Shown: positions 9,612 to 20,052, counted from the first letter of the stretch. The stretch is DNA of 64,000 bases from Psychromonas sp. SA13A (GCF_011378715.1 NZ_WTKU01000005.1:62001-126000), one strand, 5' to 3'. Made by a program: numbers and translations. The notes: generated by a model from the sequence alone, not told the origin.

Positions 9612-9895
9612 GTATAATTTATGTGTTGATACCGATTGCCATGATCTTTGTTGCAATCGCTGTACTGGTCTTTTTTTGGGCAGTAAAATCTAATCAATAT
9701 GATGATTTAGATAGAGAAGGTGTAAATATTCTTTTTGATGAAGATATGACCCCGAGTAAAACTTCACAAGCAGACCTTACTGATACAGAAAATAGTGAAC
9801 AGAGTACTGAAAACAACGCGCCAATGAATACAACGATAAGCGCAACGATAAGTACGGCGAAGAAAAAAAGTGGTAAACGTTCCGATGCTCGTTAA
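9608..9895 (+). CDS. ccoS: cbb3 maturation protein CcoS
   Basis: 95 residues. One membrane span (about 3-24) followed by FFWAVKSNQYDDLDREGVNILFDED, which matches CcoS/FixS very well; CcoS is needed for cofactor insertion into CcoN. ATGA overlap with ccoI. Most CcoS proteins are clearly shorter; the extra 40 or so residues here are a polar Ser/Thr/Asn-rich tail ending in KKKSGKRSDAR. Its end overlaps the next gene by 11 bp. Confidence 0.92.
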   Translation: MSIIYVLIPIAMIFVAIAVLVFFWAVKSNQYDDLDREGVNILFDEDMTPSKTSQADLTDTENSEQSTENNAPMNTTISATISTAKKKSGKRSDAR

Positions 9896-10562
9896 TGACT
9901 TTTTCAGCGCCTTCTTAATTGGAATTTTAGGGGCAGGACACTGTATCGGCATGTGCTCAGGTATTGCTAGTGCCTTAAGCTTTTCAATCAGTCCTACACA
10001 AAAAAATGGATTGTTATCATTACTCTTGTATAACCTAGGCCGCATTAGCAGTTATTCTATTGCTGGGTTTATCTTTGCTGCAAGTAGTAGTGTCCTCATC
10101 ATCTGGATGGGTGGTAAAGAATCACTTATTTATCTGCGCATCTTTGCCGCAATAATGATGTTATTACTGGCATGTTATATTGCACGCCTATGGAATGGAC
10201 TGATAATTGTAGAAAGAGCTGGGCAATTAATATGGCGTTTCATTAAACCGCTGCCACAATATTTTTTACCCCTTAAGCACCCTCTTTTAGCATTTCCTCT
10301 GGGTTTTTTGTGGGGTTGGCTACCCTGTGGTTTAGTTTATTCTACTTTGGTCTGGGCAATCAGTACCGCGGATGCCGTCAATGGCTTTTTAATAATGCTA
10401 GGTTTTGGCCTTGGTACTTTACCAGCCATGATGTTGGTTGGCTCATTAAGTCATCGATTAAAAACGATCCTCAACAAGCAATGGTTTAGGTATAGCAGCG
10501 GGCTTATACTTGCCCTATTTGCCTTACAAACACTGTATATTGCCTACAAACAATTAAGTTGA
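9885..10562 (+). CDS. COG2836 (TauE/SafE, UreH-like) membrane protein of the cco locus
   Basis: 225 residues, about six spans, with GILGAGHCIGMCSG near the N-terminus and GFLWGWLPCGLVYS in the middle: paired Cys-containing repeats characteristic of the DsbD/CcdA-like COG2836 group. These genes regularly follow ccoS in Vibrio and Shewanella and are thought to take part in cytochrome or copper maturation; the exact role is not established. Start chosen at ATG 9885, inside the ccoS end; a GTG at 9870 is less likely. Confidence 0.85.
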   Translation: MLVNDFFSAFLIGILGAGHCIGMCSGIASALSFSISPTQKNGLLSLLLYNLGRISSYSIAGFIFAASSSVLIIWMGGKESLIYLRIFAAIMMLLLACYIARLWNGLIIVERAGQLIWRFIKPLPQYFLPLKHPLLAFPLGFLWGWLPCGLVYSTLVWAISTADAVNGFLIMLGFGLGTLPAMMLVGSLSHRLKTILNKQWFRYSSGLILALFALQTLYIAYKQLS

Positions 10563-10665
10563 TCTGCATCGGATTAGGTAGAGATTCATCACAGCATCGA
10601 TTAAGACAAGCCTTTATGTAGCTTTAGGTATTCAAAGTCACTTTATAATAACCGCTATAAGATGT

Positions 10666-10684
10666 TATAATTGATTGAAATCAA
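10666..10684 (+). promoter_or_regulatory. fnr promoter -10 with overlapping perfect FNR box
   Basis: TATAAT at 10666-10671 directly overlaps TTGATTGAAATCAA (10671-10684), an exact match to TTGAT-N4-ATCAA, 18 bp before the fnr ATG. Covering the -10/+1 region implies repression by FNR itself (negative autoregulation). No convincing -35 is visible. Confidence 0.85.
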
Positions 10685-10702
10685 CAAATTTAAGAGTGGA
10701 AT

Positions 10703-11434
10703 ATGGAAAAAAATAACTCAGGTCGAGTACAAGCCGCTGGTAGTTCAATACATTGTCAAGATTGTAGTATTAGTCAGCTATGCATTCCCTACTCTCTTAA
10801 TGAGTCTGAATTAGATCGTTTAGATGACATTATAGAACGTAAAAAACCGATTCAAAAAGGACAAGAAATTTTTAAAGCTGGCGAAGATATGAAGTGTTTA
10901 TATGCCATTCGCTCAGGGACTTTAAAATCTTACACAATTACTGAACAAGGCGATGAGCAAATTACGGCTTTTCATTTAGCTGGTGATTTAGTGGGTTTTG
11001 ATGGTATTAGTTCTGGTAGTCATCCAAGTTTTGCACAAGCTCTTGAAACGGCAATGATATGTGAAATACCTTATGATACGCTAGATGAGTTATCAACAAC
11101 GATGCCTAAACTAAGACAACAAATCTTGCGTTTAATGAGTAATGAAATCGTTGGCGATCAAAATATGATCTTACTGCTTTCGAAGAAAAATGCAGAAGAA
11201 AGATTAGCTTCATTCATTCATAATTTATCAGTGCGTTATTCTGCTCGCGGTTTCTCTCCAAGAGAATTTAGATTATCAATGACACGTGGCGATATTGGTA
11301 ACTACTTAGGGTTAACTGTAGAAACTATCAGTCGCTTGTTAGGTCGTTTCCAAAAAAATGGCATGATTGCAGTTAAAGGTAAATACATCACAATATTAGA
11401 TGAACCGCAACTCGCTGAGTTAGCAGGCCAATAA
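10703..11434 (+). CDS. fnr: Anaerobic regulator FNR
   Basis: 243 residues. The four cluster cysteines are C18, C21, C27 ([11 protein letters not shown]) and C120 (AMICEIPYD), the arrangement that binds an oxygen-labile [4Fe-4S]. A cyclic-nucleotide-type barrel is followed by a helix-turn-helix ([21 protein letters not shown]) with the E-SR recognition residues of FNR. GTGGA lies before the ATG. Its place after the cco cluster and before uspE is the usual order in Vibrio and Shewanella (there sometimes etrA). Confidence 0.96.
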   Translation: MEKNNSGRVQAAGSSIHCQDCSISQLCIPYSLNESELDRLDDIIERKKPIQKGQEIFKAGEDMKCLYAIRSGTLKSYTITEQGDEQITAFHLAGDLVGFDGISSGSHPSFAQALETAMICEIPYDTLDELSTTMPKLRQQILRLMSNEIVGDQNMILLLSKKNAEERLASFIHNLSVRYSARGFSPREFRLSMTRGDIGNYLGLTVETISRLLGRFQKNGMIAVKGKYITILDEPQLAELAGQ

Positions 11435-11470
11435 CATAAATTTAACATCTCCTCCATTTCCAATTTTAAA

Positions 11471-11506
11471 TAGCCAGAAACTGATTTAATTTGATTTTTC
11501 TGGCTA
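11471..11506 (+). terminator. Inverted repeat after fnr
   Basis: 10-bp perfect stem TAGCCAGAAA/TTTCTGGCTA with a 16-nt AT-rich loop. No T run follows, so it may be a processing or weak termination site. Confidence 0.5.
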
Positions 11507-11577
11507 ATATCACTATATGTTTGCCTCCATTTGTTCTAAATTAGAGTTAAGTGATTTATTAAATCTCGGAGGCTAAC

Positions 11578-12516
11578 ATGCTCAAATACCGTAATATTTT
11601 AGTTTATATAGATCCAACTCAAGAGCAACAACCCGCATTGCAACGTGCAGTCGAAATTGCACAAAAAGGAAAAAATGCAAAAATAACATTATTCCTATGT
11701 TGCTATGACCTTACCTATGAAATGACCTCTTTAAGCTCCATGGAAGAACGACATGCCATGCAGTCGCTTGTTATACGTGACAACAGAGAATGGTTAGAAA
11801 CGCTAGCTGCGCCTTATCGTGAACAAGGATTAAGCATTGGTTGCCAGGTACACTGGCATAACCGACCTTTCCAAGCAGCAATTCAATCAATATTAAAAGA
11901 AGGTTATGATTTATTAATTAAATCAACACACCCTCACTCTCGTCTTAGTGCTATTTTATTCACGCCGACGGATTGGAATTTATTACGTAAATGCCCAGTA
12001 CCACTTTTATTAGTTAAAGCTAAATCATGGCCTGAAAATGGTAAAATTTTATGTGCTATTGACTGTAAAAGTATTCAAGATACCGAGCACCATGATCTTA
12101 ATGAAACAATTTTAAGTGAAGCGAATGACATTGCAGCGATGATCAATTCAAATATTCATGTAGTTAATGCTTACCCAAGCCCTCCTATGAATATTATGAT
12201 GGAGCTACCTGAATTTGATCCTATTCATTATGAAGATGGATTAAAAAAATTCCATCAACAAACCTTGAGTGATTATGCTCGAAAATACCAAGTAGATGAA
12301 AAAAATATCCACTTGCATCAAGGTTTACCAGAAGATGTGATCAGCTCTGTTGCCTGTGATATTAAAGCAGAATTAGTTATTTTAGGCACTGTGGGCCGCT
12401 CAGGTTTAGGATTAACATTACTCGGCAATACCGCAGAACAAGTAATTGATAAATTAGACTGTGACTTACTAGCACTTAAACCAGAAGGTTTTGTTAGTCC
12501 AATCAAACTTGAATAA
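11578..12516 (+). CDS. uspE: Universal stress protein UspE
   Basis: 312 residues made of two tandem Usp domains. The first begins YRNILVYIDPTQEQQPALQRAVEIA; the second ends ELVILGTVGRSGLGLTLLGNTAEQVI, with the G-x2-G-x9-G nucleotide-loop pattern. UspE is a cytoplasmic stress protein. Location downstream of fnr matches E. coli and Vibrio. AATCTCGGAGG supplies a strong ribosome site 7 bases upstream. Confidence 0.93.
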   Translation: MLKYRNILVYIDPTQEQQPALQRAVEIAQKGKNAKITLFLCCYDLTYEMTSLSSMEERHAMQSLVIRDNREWLETLAAPYREQGLSIGCQVHWHNRPFQAAIQSILKEGYDLLIKSTHPHSRLSAILFTPTDWNLLRKCPVPLLLVKAKSWPENGKILCAIDCKSIQDTEHHDLNETILSEANDIAAMINSNIHVVNAYPSPPMNIMMELPEFDPIHYEDGLKKFHQQTLSDYARKYQVDEKNIHLHQGLPEDVISSVACDIKAELVILGTVGRSGLGLTLLGNTAEQVIDKLDCDLLALKPEGFVSPIKLE

Positions 12517-12662
12517 GCATGACTAGACTTTTAGGTCTGAAATTGCACTGTTGACTGACAATAATTAGTAGTCGTCGAAGGTGATAGTTGATAGTTGATA
12601 GTCATCGTTAGTATTTAAACAGCTAATTAAATTAAAAACTAACTGCAATAAATCGCAAATAT

Positions 12663-12702
12663 AAAGCCCAACAAAATTTTCGCTTGTTGGGCTTTATTTT
12701 TT
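12663..12702 (+). terminator. Terminator after uspE
   Basis: 12-bp perfect stem AAAGCCCAACAA/TTGTTGGGCTTT (12663-12674 with 12684-12695), then ATTTTTTT. It separates uspE from the convergent chemoreceptor gene. Confidence 0.9.
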
Positions 12703-12731
12703 CTAGGATCTTTTACGTTAAATAAGATCGC

Positions 12732-14618
12732 CTAGATTTTAAATACTTCAACTGACTTGCTCAATACCGTAGCAATGGTTGATAACTCTTCAGATCTTTT
12801 ACTATTATTCGCAGAACCTTCAAAAGTGACTTTAGCAATATCATTTATTTCAACAATACTCTCGTTTATATCACCGGCTACCAAGGTTTGTTCTTCTGCA
12901 GAAGTAGCAATTTGATTATTCATATCTTGAATCACTGAAATCGCTTGGCGTATTTGCTCTAAAGCATTATTCGCTTGTTGTGATTTCTCAGCCGTCATCT
13001 GCGCATTATTCACGTTCACTTGCATCAACTCAACTGAGTTTTTAGACTCATTTTGTAAGCTACTTATCATCGCTTGAATTTCTGTAGTGCTTTCCTGTGT
13101 TCTATTTGCAAGGCTTCTAACCTCATCAGCTACCACGGCAAACCCTCGCCCATGCTCACCGGCTCTTGCCGCTTCAATGGCTGCATTTAACGCTAATAAG
13201 TTAGTTTGATCAGAAATACTACGTATAACCTCAATAATACTGCCAATATCATCAATTTCACCTTCTAATTTAGTCATCACCTGTTGCACGCTGGTAATAC
13301 CGCTAACTAAGGTTGAAATATCAGTATTCATATCAAGCACAACGTTAATGCCTTGGGTAGATTGATGATTTGCTTCATCAGCAGCTGAAGAAGCTTGCAA
13401 AGCGTTACGTGCTACTTCATCAACTGTAACCGTCATTTCATTCATCGCCGTGGATGTTTGCTCTAATTGCACCATCTGCGACTCTGAACTGCTATTAACA
13501 CTCAAAGCCGACTCTGACATCATAGTTGACACACTATTAAGCTGTCCTGATGAGAGATTAATATTTTCAATAATTCCCTTCAGGCTACTTACCATGGTTA
13601 ATACGGCTCTATATACACCTGTTTCTTGGCCATTAGCAGGGGTAATTGATTTTAGATCGCCACTCGCTATTTTTTGTACAATCGCTTCGATATCAGCAGG
13701 TTCTCCACCAATAGGACGATACATTAACTTAATAATAATGAGATAAATGCTATATAGAGAAATAATGATAAAAGCTAATGCCATCCATAAACTGGTTGCA
13801 AGATTATCATTCGATGCTTCATTGATATTATCCCAACTACTCCATGCCCAAACTGTCCAGTTCATACCTTCAATACGTGTTGCGGCTACGTCATACTCAG
13901 CGCCTTCAAAACTATAATCATGGTGGCTTACGCGATCATTTTTAAATTCTTGATAAGAAGGACGAATGTGATATATATTTTTCCCAATTAACTCACTATC
14001 TTTTGCCGCCAATAAGTAACCATCTTCACGACTAACAAAAATATTATTCTCAGGAGTTAATTTTTTAATGAAATCGGTCACCTGATTAATACCAATATCA
14101 ACGCATAATGCCCCTATTATTTTTCCATTACGTTTTACAGGCACCACTAATGCCATCACTGCACCGCCAAAGTTACTCATATAGGGTGTAGTAATAATTT
14201 TTTCTTCGCCATTAAATGCACGAAGGTACCATTCACGCTTTTGTTCTTTTGCGTTAAACCCTTCAATCAAACCATCGGCTGCATCGGAATAAGTTTTTGC
14301 ATCCTTAGTCGCAACGTAAGCTTCAAGCACCCCTAGATTCTTTTTCATCAGATGTAACGTTGAAACTGTCTTATCTATATCGAGTAACCCTGTTTCATCA
14401 ATTTCAATATCATTCGCGATCAAATTTAGCACATCAAAATAACGTTCCATTTTTTGTTCGACGGCTTTAGAAATTAAAAACGATTGATTATCGAGTTTAG
14501 CAATATAATTTTCCGTAGAAGATGATTTGAAATTATTAAAACCAACCCCCGATACCAATAATATTGAAGTTGCAAATAGCAACCCTATTAACAACAACAT
14601 TTTAGCTTTTACAGTCAT
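12732..14618 (-). CDS. Methyl-accepting chemotaxis protein with periplasmic Cache domain
   Basis: 628 residues: N-terminal span (about 5-27), periplasmic double-Cache sensor (about 35-270) with [18 protein letters not shown] and [15 protein letters not shown], a second span (about 275-297), a HAMP-like stretch, and a cytoplasmic coiled coil with the hairpin-tip motif [37 protein letters not shown]. No CheR/CheB-tethering pentapeptide at the end. dCache receptors of this type often sense amino acids, organic acids or amines; the ligand cannot be told. GGGAA lies before the start. Confidence 0.93.
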   Translation of the reverse strand: MTVKAKMLLLIGLLFATSILLVSGVGFNNFKSSSTENYIAKLDNQSFLISKAVEQKMERYFDVLNLIANDIEIDETGLLDIDKTVSTLHLMKKNLGVLEAYVATKDAKTYSDAADGLIEGFNAKEQKREWYLRAFNGEEKIITTPYMSNFGGAVMALVVPVKRNGKIIGALCVDIGINQVTDFIKKLTPENNIFVSREDGYLLAAKDSELIGKNIYHIRPSYQEFKNDRVSHHDYSFEGAEYDVAATRIEGMNWTVWAWSSWDNINEASNDNLATSLWMALAFIIISLYSIYLIIIKLMYRPIGGEPADIEAIVQKIASGDLKSITPANGQETGVYRAVLTMVSSLKGIIENINLSSGQLNSVSTMMSESALSVNSSSESQMVQLEQTSTAMNEMTVTVDEVARNALQASSAADEANHQSTQGINVVLDMNTDISTLVSGITSVQQVMTKLEGEIDDIGSIIEVIRSISDQTNLLALNAAIEAARAGEHGRGFAVVADEVRSLANRTQESTTEIQAMISSLQNESKNSVELMQVNVNNAQMTAEKSQQANNALEQIRQAISVIQDMNNQIATSAEEQTLVAGDINESIVEINDIAKVTFEGSANNSKRSEELSTIATVLSKSVEVFKI

Positions 14619-14735
14619 GCTTTTTCCCTGAAGAGTTTTACGAGTGACTCTTCATATAATTATAATTTTATGGATTGAATAGTTTTTTAGATGCTTTGCA
14701 GATTAGAATAAACCAGTAAATACGCCCCTACTAAT

Positions 14736-14775
14736 AACACTAAAGCCATAAATAATTATTTATGGCTTTAGTGTT
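14736..14775. repeat. 40-bp perfect palindrome between bcp and the chemoreceptor gene
   Basis: Bases 14736-14755 are the exact reverse complement of 14756-14775, with no spacer. The RNA would form a near-20-bp hairpin. It is 110 bp beyond the bcp stop on the minus strand and has no adjacent T run in that direction. Confidence 0.8.
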
Positions 14776-14885
14776 GAGATAATTGTTTAAGTCACTGCTT
14801 AACTATTTATTTGAACTGCTACTTAAAGCAGCAACACAAATAATGACACGTTGCTTACTTCATATTTAGAATTTAAGTAACTGAC

Positions 14886-15350
14886 TTATGCTTTTGAATT
14901 TAAATAGTTGAGGACAACTTCGTGATGGTCTTTAGTTTTAAACTTGTTGAAGATATGCTCAAGATTTCCCTGTTCGTCGATTAAGAATGATGTTCTCACT
15001 ACGCCCATATTCTCTCTACCCATAAACTTCTTCAACTGCCAAACACCATAGTCTTCACAGGTGCTATGATCTTCATCGCCAAGTAAGGTAAAGTTTAGCG
15101 ATTGTTTATTGATAAAGTTTGTTAATTTTTTGGGCGTGTCAGGGCTGATACCTAATACCACAACATTTAAATCCGTTAGCTCATCTTTACTATCTCTTAA
15201 GGCACAAGCTTGTGTCGTACAGCCAGGTGTTGATGCTCTAGGATAAAAATACACCAACACTTTTTTACCAAGATAATCACTTAAATTAACAATTGAATTA
15301 TTCTGATCTGGTAATGAAAAATTTGGCGCGCTGCTACCGATTTCTAACAT
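14886..15350 (-). CDS. bcp: Thioredoxin-dependent peroxiredoxin Bcp/PrxQ
   Basis: 154 residues, thioredoxin fold. FYPRASTPGCTTQACALRDS contains peroxidatic Cys44 and resolving Cys49 in the PrxQ spacing (C-x4-C); VVLGISPDTP and the FLIDEQGNL strand are typical. It reduces hydroperoxides in the cytoplasm with thioredoxin. Lies upstream of a perM-like gene in the same direction, a familiar gammaproteobacterial neighbourhood. Confidence 0.95.
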   Translation of the reverse strand: MLEIGSSAPNFSLPDQNNSIVNLSDYLGKKVLVYFYPRASTPGCTTQACALRDSKDELTDLNVVVLGISPDTPKKLTNFINKQSLNFTLLGDEDHSTCEDYGVWQLKKFMGRENMGVVRTSFLIDEQGNLEHIFNKFKTKDHHEVVLNYLNSKA

Positions 15351-15488
15351 ACAATTTTCCTTGTAAACTAATGATTAATTTTAATTTTTCTATTTATTAT
15401 TCTTTATTTCTATCGATTTAAATATTTGAATAAGAAACACTTTTTGCCTGCACTAGCTTAGCGGCAAGTTATTCATATTCTTTAACAT

Positions 15489-16586
15489 TTATTTAATAAT
15501 TGTTGACGATTCAAGAGATAAACCTTCTTCTATTTCAGTTTGCGTGTTCGGCCATGCATTTAAAACCGCTTTAACTAATGTGGCTAAAGGAATAGCAAAA
15601 AACACTCCCCAGAATCCCCATAACCCACCAAAAATAAGTACAGAAATAATAATCACAACAGGGTGTAAGTTAACCGCCTCTGAAAATAGAATCGGTACAA
15701 TTAAGTTACCATCAAGCGCTTGAATAATGCCATAGGCTATCATCAAATAGGCAAATTCAGGAGAGATCCCCCATTGGAATAGAGCCACCACTGCAACAGG
15801 CACTGTAACCGCTGCCGCACCGATATAAGGAATGAGCACCGAAAGTCCGACCAATAACGCTAATAAAGCAGAGTATCTTAAGTCCATAATAAAAAAGGTA
15901 AAATAAGTCGCGACTCCAACGATCAAGATCTCGGTTATTTTACCGCGAATATAATTCATTATTTGACCATTCATTTCCGACCAGACTTGTGCAGCTAATT
16001 TGCGATTTTTAGGCAAGAAACGCGTGCTACTTTTAATTAATTGGTTTTTATCCTTAAGCATAAATAGCATCATTAATGGTACTAAAATGGCATAAACTAA
16101 CAGTGCGGCAATATCTAATAAAGACGCAAATGATTGAGATAGGAGAAACCCACCACGCTCTAATAAATAACTTTTTATAGTGCCAATAATATGCGTAATA
16201 GTCACCGGATCAATAGCTTCGGGATATTGCGTTGGCAACGTTAAAATATAAGCCTGTCCCTGGTTTAACATGGTCGGTAAATCACGAATAAAGGCGGCGC
16301 CTTGTTTGAATATAGTCGGTAACACCCCCAAAAAAGCAAACATAGCAACTGAAATAAATAACACCATCACTATCAAGGTCGCTAATGTTCTATTGATTTT
16401 GAAACGCATTAAATGAGTAACAGGCCAATCTAATAAATAAGCCAAGACAATCGCCACAAATAAAGGAGTCAGTATATTCCCGAAAAGGTAGATGACGATA
16501 AAAGAAAACAGTAATAAAAGGAACAAAACACTTAAATTGGGGTCAGAGAAACGTGTCTTATACCATTGAAATAGTTGCATAAACAT
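15489..16586 (-). CDS. perM: AI-2E family transporter, PerM-like
   Basis: 365 residues, about eight spans. Hydrophobic N-terminus (LFLLLLFSFIVIYLFGNILTPLFVAIVLAYLLDWP), a central amphipathic region, then LVGLSVLIPYIGAAAVTVPVAVVALFQWG and a conserved GGLWGFWGVFFAIPLATLVKAV at the end, all characteristic of the AI-2E transporter (UPF0118) family. Substrate unknown; some relatives export AI-2 or act as Na+/H+ antiporters. The gene pair with bcp supports the PerM subgroup. Confidence 0.87.
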   Translation of the reverse strand: MFMQLFQWYKTRFSDPNLSVLFLLLLFSFIVIYLFGNILTPLFVAIVLAYLLDWPVTHLMRFKINRTLATLIVMVLFISVAMFAFLGVLPTIFKQGAAFIRDLPTMLNQGQAYILTLPTQYPEAIDPVTITHIIGTIKSYLLERGGFLLSQSFASLLDIAALLVYAILVPLMMLFMLKDKNQLIKSSTRFLPKNRKLAAQVWSEMNGQIMNYIRGKITEILIVGVATYFTFFIMDLRYSALLALLVGLSVLIPYIGAAAVTVPVAVVALFQWGISPEFAYLMIAYGIIQALDGNLIVPILFSEAVNLHPVVIIISVLIFGGLWGFWGVFFAIPLATLVKAVLNAWPNTQTEIEEGLSLESSTIIK

Positions 16587-16718
16587 TCAATATTGATCCT
16601 TATATTAATTACAAGGTGTCATTTTACAGAGTAATAGACACTGGTGGTGCGCTTTAAAAATAACCTGAATCGCAGAGCTTAAAACAAGCGACAAGTTATC
16701 TAACATGTGCAAGTACAA

Positions 16719-16925
16719 TTAATCACTCAACTTAACTAATAATGTAGTTTGATCGCAGCTATAGCAATAGTTTTTTTTATCCAAATATAATCGTAGATCT
16801 TGCATTGCAGCTTGGTTAGAGAAAAGAATTTTAATGTCCACTGAATGCTCAGTCTTAATTAAAGTTTGCTTTAATAAAACTAATGCTAATGGACAACGTA
16901 TATTACGTAAATCTAAACAGTACAT
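16719..16925 (-). CDS. TusA-like sulfurtransferase domain protein
   Basis: 68 residues. LDLRNIRCPLALVLLKQTL contains the CPxP-like motif of SirA/TusA proteins, in which the Cys carries a persulfide; here the second Pro is replaced (CPLA). A further YCYSCDQ pair is near the C-terminus. Shorter than E. coli TusA (81), and probably a paralogue, not TusA itself. It is in the usual place between perM and bepA. The start has only a weak ribosome site. Confidence 0.8.
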   Translation of the reverse strand: MYCLDLRNIRCPLALVLLKQTLIKTEHSVDIKILFSNQAAMQDLRLYLDKKNYCYSCDQTTLLVKLSD

Positions 16926-17172
16926 AGAAGTAACTTATAACGCTATAAAACATTAATTGTACCATCTTGTTAATTTAAATAGTTGCCAATAAATACTCAG
17001 GAAAAACAAAATGGGGTTGTTTGCGAAATAATAAGCCCCCTCTTTTTTAATGTGTAAGGCACCCATTAATCGAGTTGGATGATATGATGCTATCAACATC
17101 TTTGATATCGAGAATGTTGTAATAGGCTAATTTAAATAACTTTTAAATAAATAAAATAAACTGGAGTAAAGA

Positions 17173-18618
17173 ATGCTTTACAAATTAAAACTATTTGCGG
17201 TGTGTTTTTTTCTCTTATGCCAGTCTCCTAATAGCCTAGCCAACAATGACCTACCTGAAATAGGAACGGTTGGTTCTGGTGTGCTCACTATCGAAAAAGA
17301 AAAGCAGTATGGTTGGGCTTTTAATATGATGGCAAACCAATCATTACCTATTATTGATGATCCAGTTTTAAATAATTATATTGCAACGCTTGGGCAAAAT
17401 ATTGTGGCCAACGCAGATTCAGTAAAGCTCCCCTTTAAATTCTTTCTAGTCGAGGATGATGAAATTAACGCAGCTGCTTTTTTAGGCGGAAATGTTAAAA
17501 TCAATACAGGGTTATTCCTCTATGCAGCAACGGAAAGTGAACTTGCCAGCGTAATTGCACATGAAGTAGCGCATATTACACAACGCCATTTAGCACGAAT
17601 GTTAGAGCAACAATCGATTAGCAACCCCGCTTCTATGGCCGCCATGGCGGGTTCTATTTTACTCGCTTTAGTCTCTCCCGCCGCAGGTATCGCGGCATTA
17701 ACATCGACAATGGCCATCAACATGCAAAGCCAAATTAACTATACTCGCCAAAATGAGTTTGAAGCGGATCGGATTGGTATTCAAACCCTCGCCGCTGCGG
17801 GTTACGATCCCTATGGAATGGCTGATTTTTTTGGTAAATTGGCTGAAAAGTATAAATATGCAAGTCTACCTCCACAAATGCTATCAACTCACCCTTTACC
17901 AGAAGCTCGCTTGTCCGAAGCACGTTTACGCGCTAGCCAATTAAAAAAAACAAATATCAATAACAGCTTGAATTACCAGCTAAGTAAGGCACGCATCTTT
18001 GTCAGGTATTATCGCCTGAATGCTCCGGTTTTAATTAACAAGTATCAAGGTGAATTACAAAACCACAAGTATCAACTTAAACAGGCTGCAGAGTATGGTT
18101 TAGCATTGGCTTATTTTAAAAACAAAGATTATGACAAAGCACAGGAAATTAATCAGAAGTTGTTGAATGATGATATTAATAATCTATTTTATATCGATTT
18201 AGCAGCAGATATTGCCTTAGCAACCAATAAGGAAAAAGATGCAATACAATTATTGATGTCATACGATAATAATTTGTCAGGTAATGAAGTTATCCTGCTC
18301 AACTTAGTCATTGCTTTGCAGCAAGATCAACAATATGTATTAGCTGAAAAGAAATTAGAGTTCTTTGTACGTTCTCATCCTAAACATGTCCTCGCTCATA
18401 AGATAGCCATTACTCTTTACAAAAAAATGTTAAACAAATCAAAGGAGCATGCTATGCGAGCAGAATATCTCGCGTTATTAGGCCGTTTTAGAGAGGCGTC
18501 ACAACAAATGGGTAGCGCATTAGCTTATGCAGACAATAAGCTGGATCAAGCACGTTATAGCGCCAAAATTGAAGAGTTCAGACGTGATGATATTCGATTA
18601 CAGGAACTGCAACAGTAA
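17173..18618 (+). CDS. bepA: Outer-membrane-assembly metalloprotease/chaperone BepA
   Basis: 481 residues: Sec signal (cleavage near SLAN, about residue 24), an M48 protease domain with zinc site H130-E131-x2-H134 (HEVAHITQRH) and a third ligand in NEFEADRIG, then the STHPLPEARL His that acts as a regulatory switch in BepA, and a C-terminal TPR domain. BepA degrades stalled LptD and BamA and helps LptD assembly in the periplasm. GGAG lies before the ATG. Confidence 0.93.
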   Translation: MLYKLKLFAVCFFLLCQSPNSLANNDLPEIGTVGSGVLTIEKEKQYGWAFNMMANQSLPIIDDPVLNNYIATLGQNIVANADSVKLPFKFFLVEDDEINAAAFLGGNVKINTGLFLYAATESELASVIAHEVAHITQRHLARMLEQQSISNPASMAAMAGSILLALVSPAAGIAALTSTMAINMQSQINYTRQNEFEADRIGIQTLAAAGYDPYGMADFFGKLAEKYKYASLPPQMLSTHPLPEARLSEARLRASQLKKTNINNSLNYQLSKARIFVRYYRLNAPVLINKYQGELQNHKYQLKQAAEYGLALAYFKNKDYDKAQEINQKLLNDDINNLFYIDLAADIALATNKEKDAIQLLMSYDNNLSGNEVILLNLVIALQQDQQYVLAEKKLEFFVRSHPKHVLAHKIAITLYKKMLNKSKEHAMRAEYLALLGRFREASQQMGSALAYADNKLDQARYSAKIEEFRRDDIRLQELQQ

Positions 18619-18680
18619 CTCATCAACTTTTTCAAATCTTAGATTAAAATAATAAGAGGTGGGGTTAATTGTTATCCAAT

Positions 18681-18704
18681 GTAGCGGCTCTGTTCGGCCG
18701 CTAC
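18681..18704. terminator. Hairpin between convergent bepA and nupC
   Basis: 8-bp GC-rich stem GTAGCGGC/GCCGCTAC with an 8-nt loop, abutting the nupC stop. No T run on either strand. Confidence 0.55.
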
Positions 18705-19975
18705 TAAATAATACTCAATGCAAAGAAAATACCTACCAATGTCGCACTCATAAAGTTAGATAACGTACCAGCTAATATTGCCTTTAGACCTAGACGTGCA
18801 ATATCAGCACGACGGCTAGGCGCAATAACACCCAAGCCACCTAACAATATAGCCATTGACGACAAATTAGCAAAACCACATAATGCGACGGTTAAAATAA
18901 CCTGCGTATGTTCGCTGAGTATATCTCGCACATTAATAAATTCGATATAAGCGACAAATTCATTAACCACTAACTTTTGCCCCAATAAACTTCCCGCTTC
19001 TAGTGCTTCAAACCATGGGATCCCCAATATAATAGCGATTGGAGCAAACAAATAACCTAAAATAGATTCTAAGGTTAATGCTTGTATACCAATCACACCA
19101 CCAACAACTCCCAAAATATCGTTAATTAAAGCAATCAGTGCAATAAAAGCGATCAGCATAGCACCTACATTAAGAGCAAGCTTAAGACCTGAAGCAGCAC
19201 CACTTGCCGCAGCATCAATCACATTAACGGGTTGAGCAAGGTTATCTTCATCTTGTAACTCAACTTCATCAAAATCAATTTTGGTTTTTTCTGTTTCAGG
19301 TTCAAGCAGTTTTGCCATTAATAAACCACCGGGCGCAGCCATAAACGAAGCGGCAATAAGGTAATCTAAACTCACTCCTAGCGACGCATACCCTACCAAT
19401 ACAGATCCCGCTACGGATGCTAACCCACCACACATAACAGCAAACAGTTCAGAACGAGTCATATTTTTAATATAAGGTTTAACGACCAATGGTGCTTCCG
19501 TTTGCCCAACAAAAACATTAGCCGCAGCAGACATTGACTCACTGCGACTGGTACCTAATACTTTTTGTAAAAAACCGCCGAAAATTTTAATAATTACCTG
19601 CATAATACCTAGGTAATAAAGCACCGCCATCAATGAGGCGAAGAAAATGATAATAGGCAAGACTCTAAAGGCAAAAACAAAACCGCCAGCACCAAAGATT
19701 TCGAACATTTTCCCCGAGACTAAACCACCAAATAAAAAGCTAACTCCAGCATTGGCGCTATCAATAACACCCTGAACCGCAGCTGACATCGCCTGTAGAA
19801 AATTAGCCCCCCATGGCGTAAAGATCACTAATGCAGGAATAAATGCTTGTAATATAAATGCTCCACTGACTGTTCTAAAGTTGATAGCATGACGATCACT
19901 TGAAAACATCACGGCAATCGCTATCAAGCAAAATAGGCCAACAAATCCAAACAGTATTTCCACAAGTTTCTCCAT
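18704..19975 (-). CDS. nupC: NupC-type concentrative nucleoside transporter
   Basis: 423 residues, about 8-10 spans. CNT signatures: the [13 protein letters not shown] loop, [34 protein letters not shown], and [18 protein letters not shown]. It imports nucleosides with protons or Na+. Single gene, preceded on its own strand by a leader with two strong stem-loops (see separate entries). GAAGAATGGAGAAACTTG suggests a ribosome site around the ATG at 19975. Confidence 0.93.
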   Translation of the reverse strand: MEKLVEILFGFVGLFCLIAIAVMFSSDRHAINFRTVSGAFILQAFIPALVIFTPWGANFLQAMSAAVQGVIDSANAGVSFLFGGLVSGKMFEIFGAGGFVFAFRVLPIIIFFASLMAVLYYLGIMQVIIKIFGGFLQKVLGTSRSESMSAAANVFVGQTEAPLVVKPYIKNMTRSELFAVMCGGLASVAGSVLVGYASLGVSLDYLIAASFMAAPGGLLMAKLLEPETEKTKIDFDEVELQDEDNLAQPVNVIDAAASGAASGLKLALNVGAMLIAFIALIALINDILGVVGGVIGIQALTLESILGYLFAPIAIILGIPWFEALEAGSLLGQKLVVNEFVAYIEFINVRDILSEHTQVILTVALCGFANLSSMAILLGGLGVIAPSRRADIARLGLKAILAGTLSNFMSATLVGIFFALSII

Positions 19976-20026
19976 TCTTCACTTATATGCGGGGCGAATT
20001 CAACATTTAAGTCATAAAAATTGATA

Positions 20027-20052
20027 TAAAAAAACACACTCGAAAGTGTGTT
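20027..20052 (-). terminator. Intrinsic terminator in the nupC leader
   Basis: Read on the minus strand: 8-bp perfect stem AACACACT/AGTGTGTT with a 4-nt loop, followed by about seven T. It is 58 bp upstream of the nupC ATG and over 500 bp below the previous minus-strand gene, so it may act as an attenuator of nupC. Confidence 0.65.
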
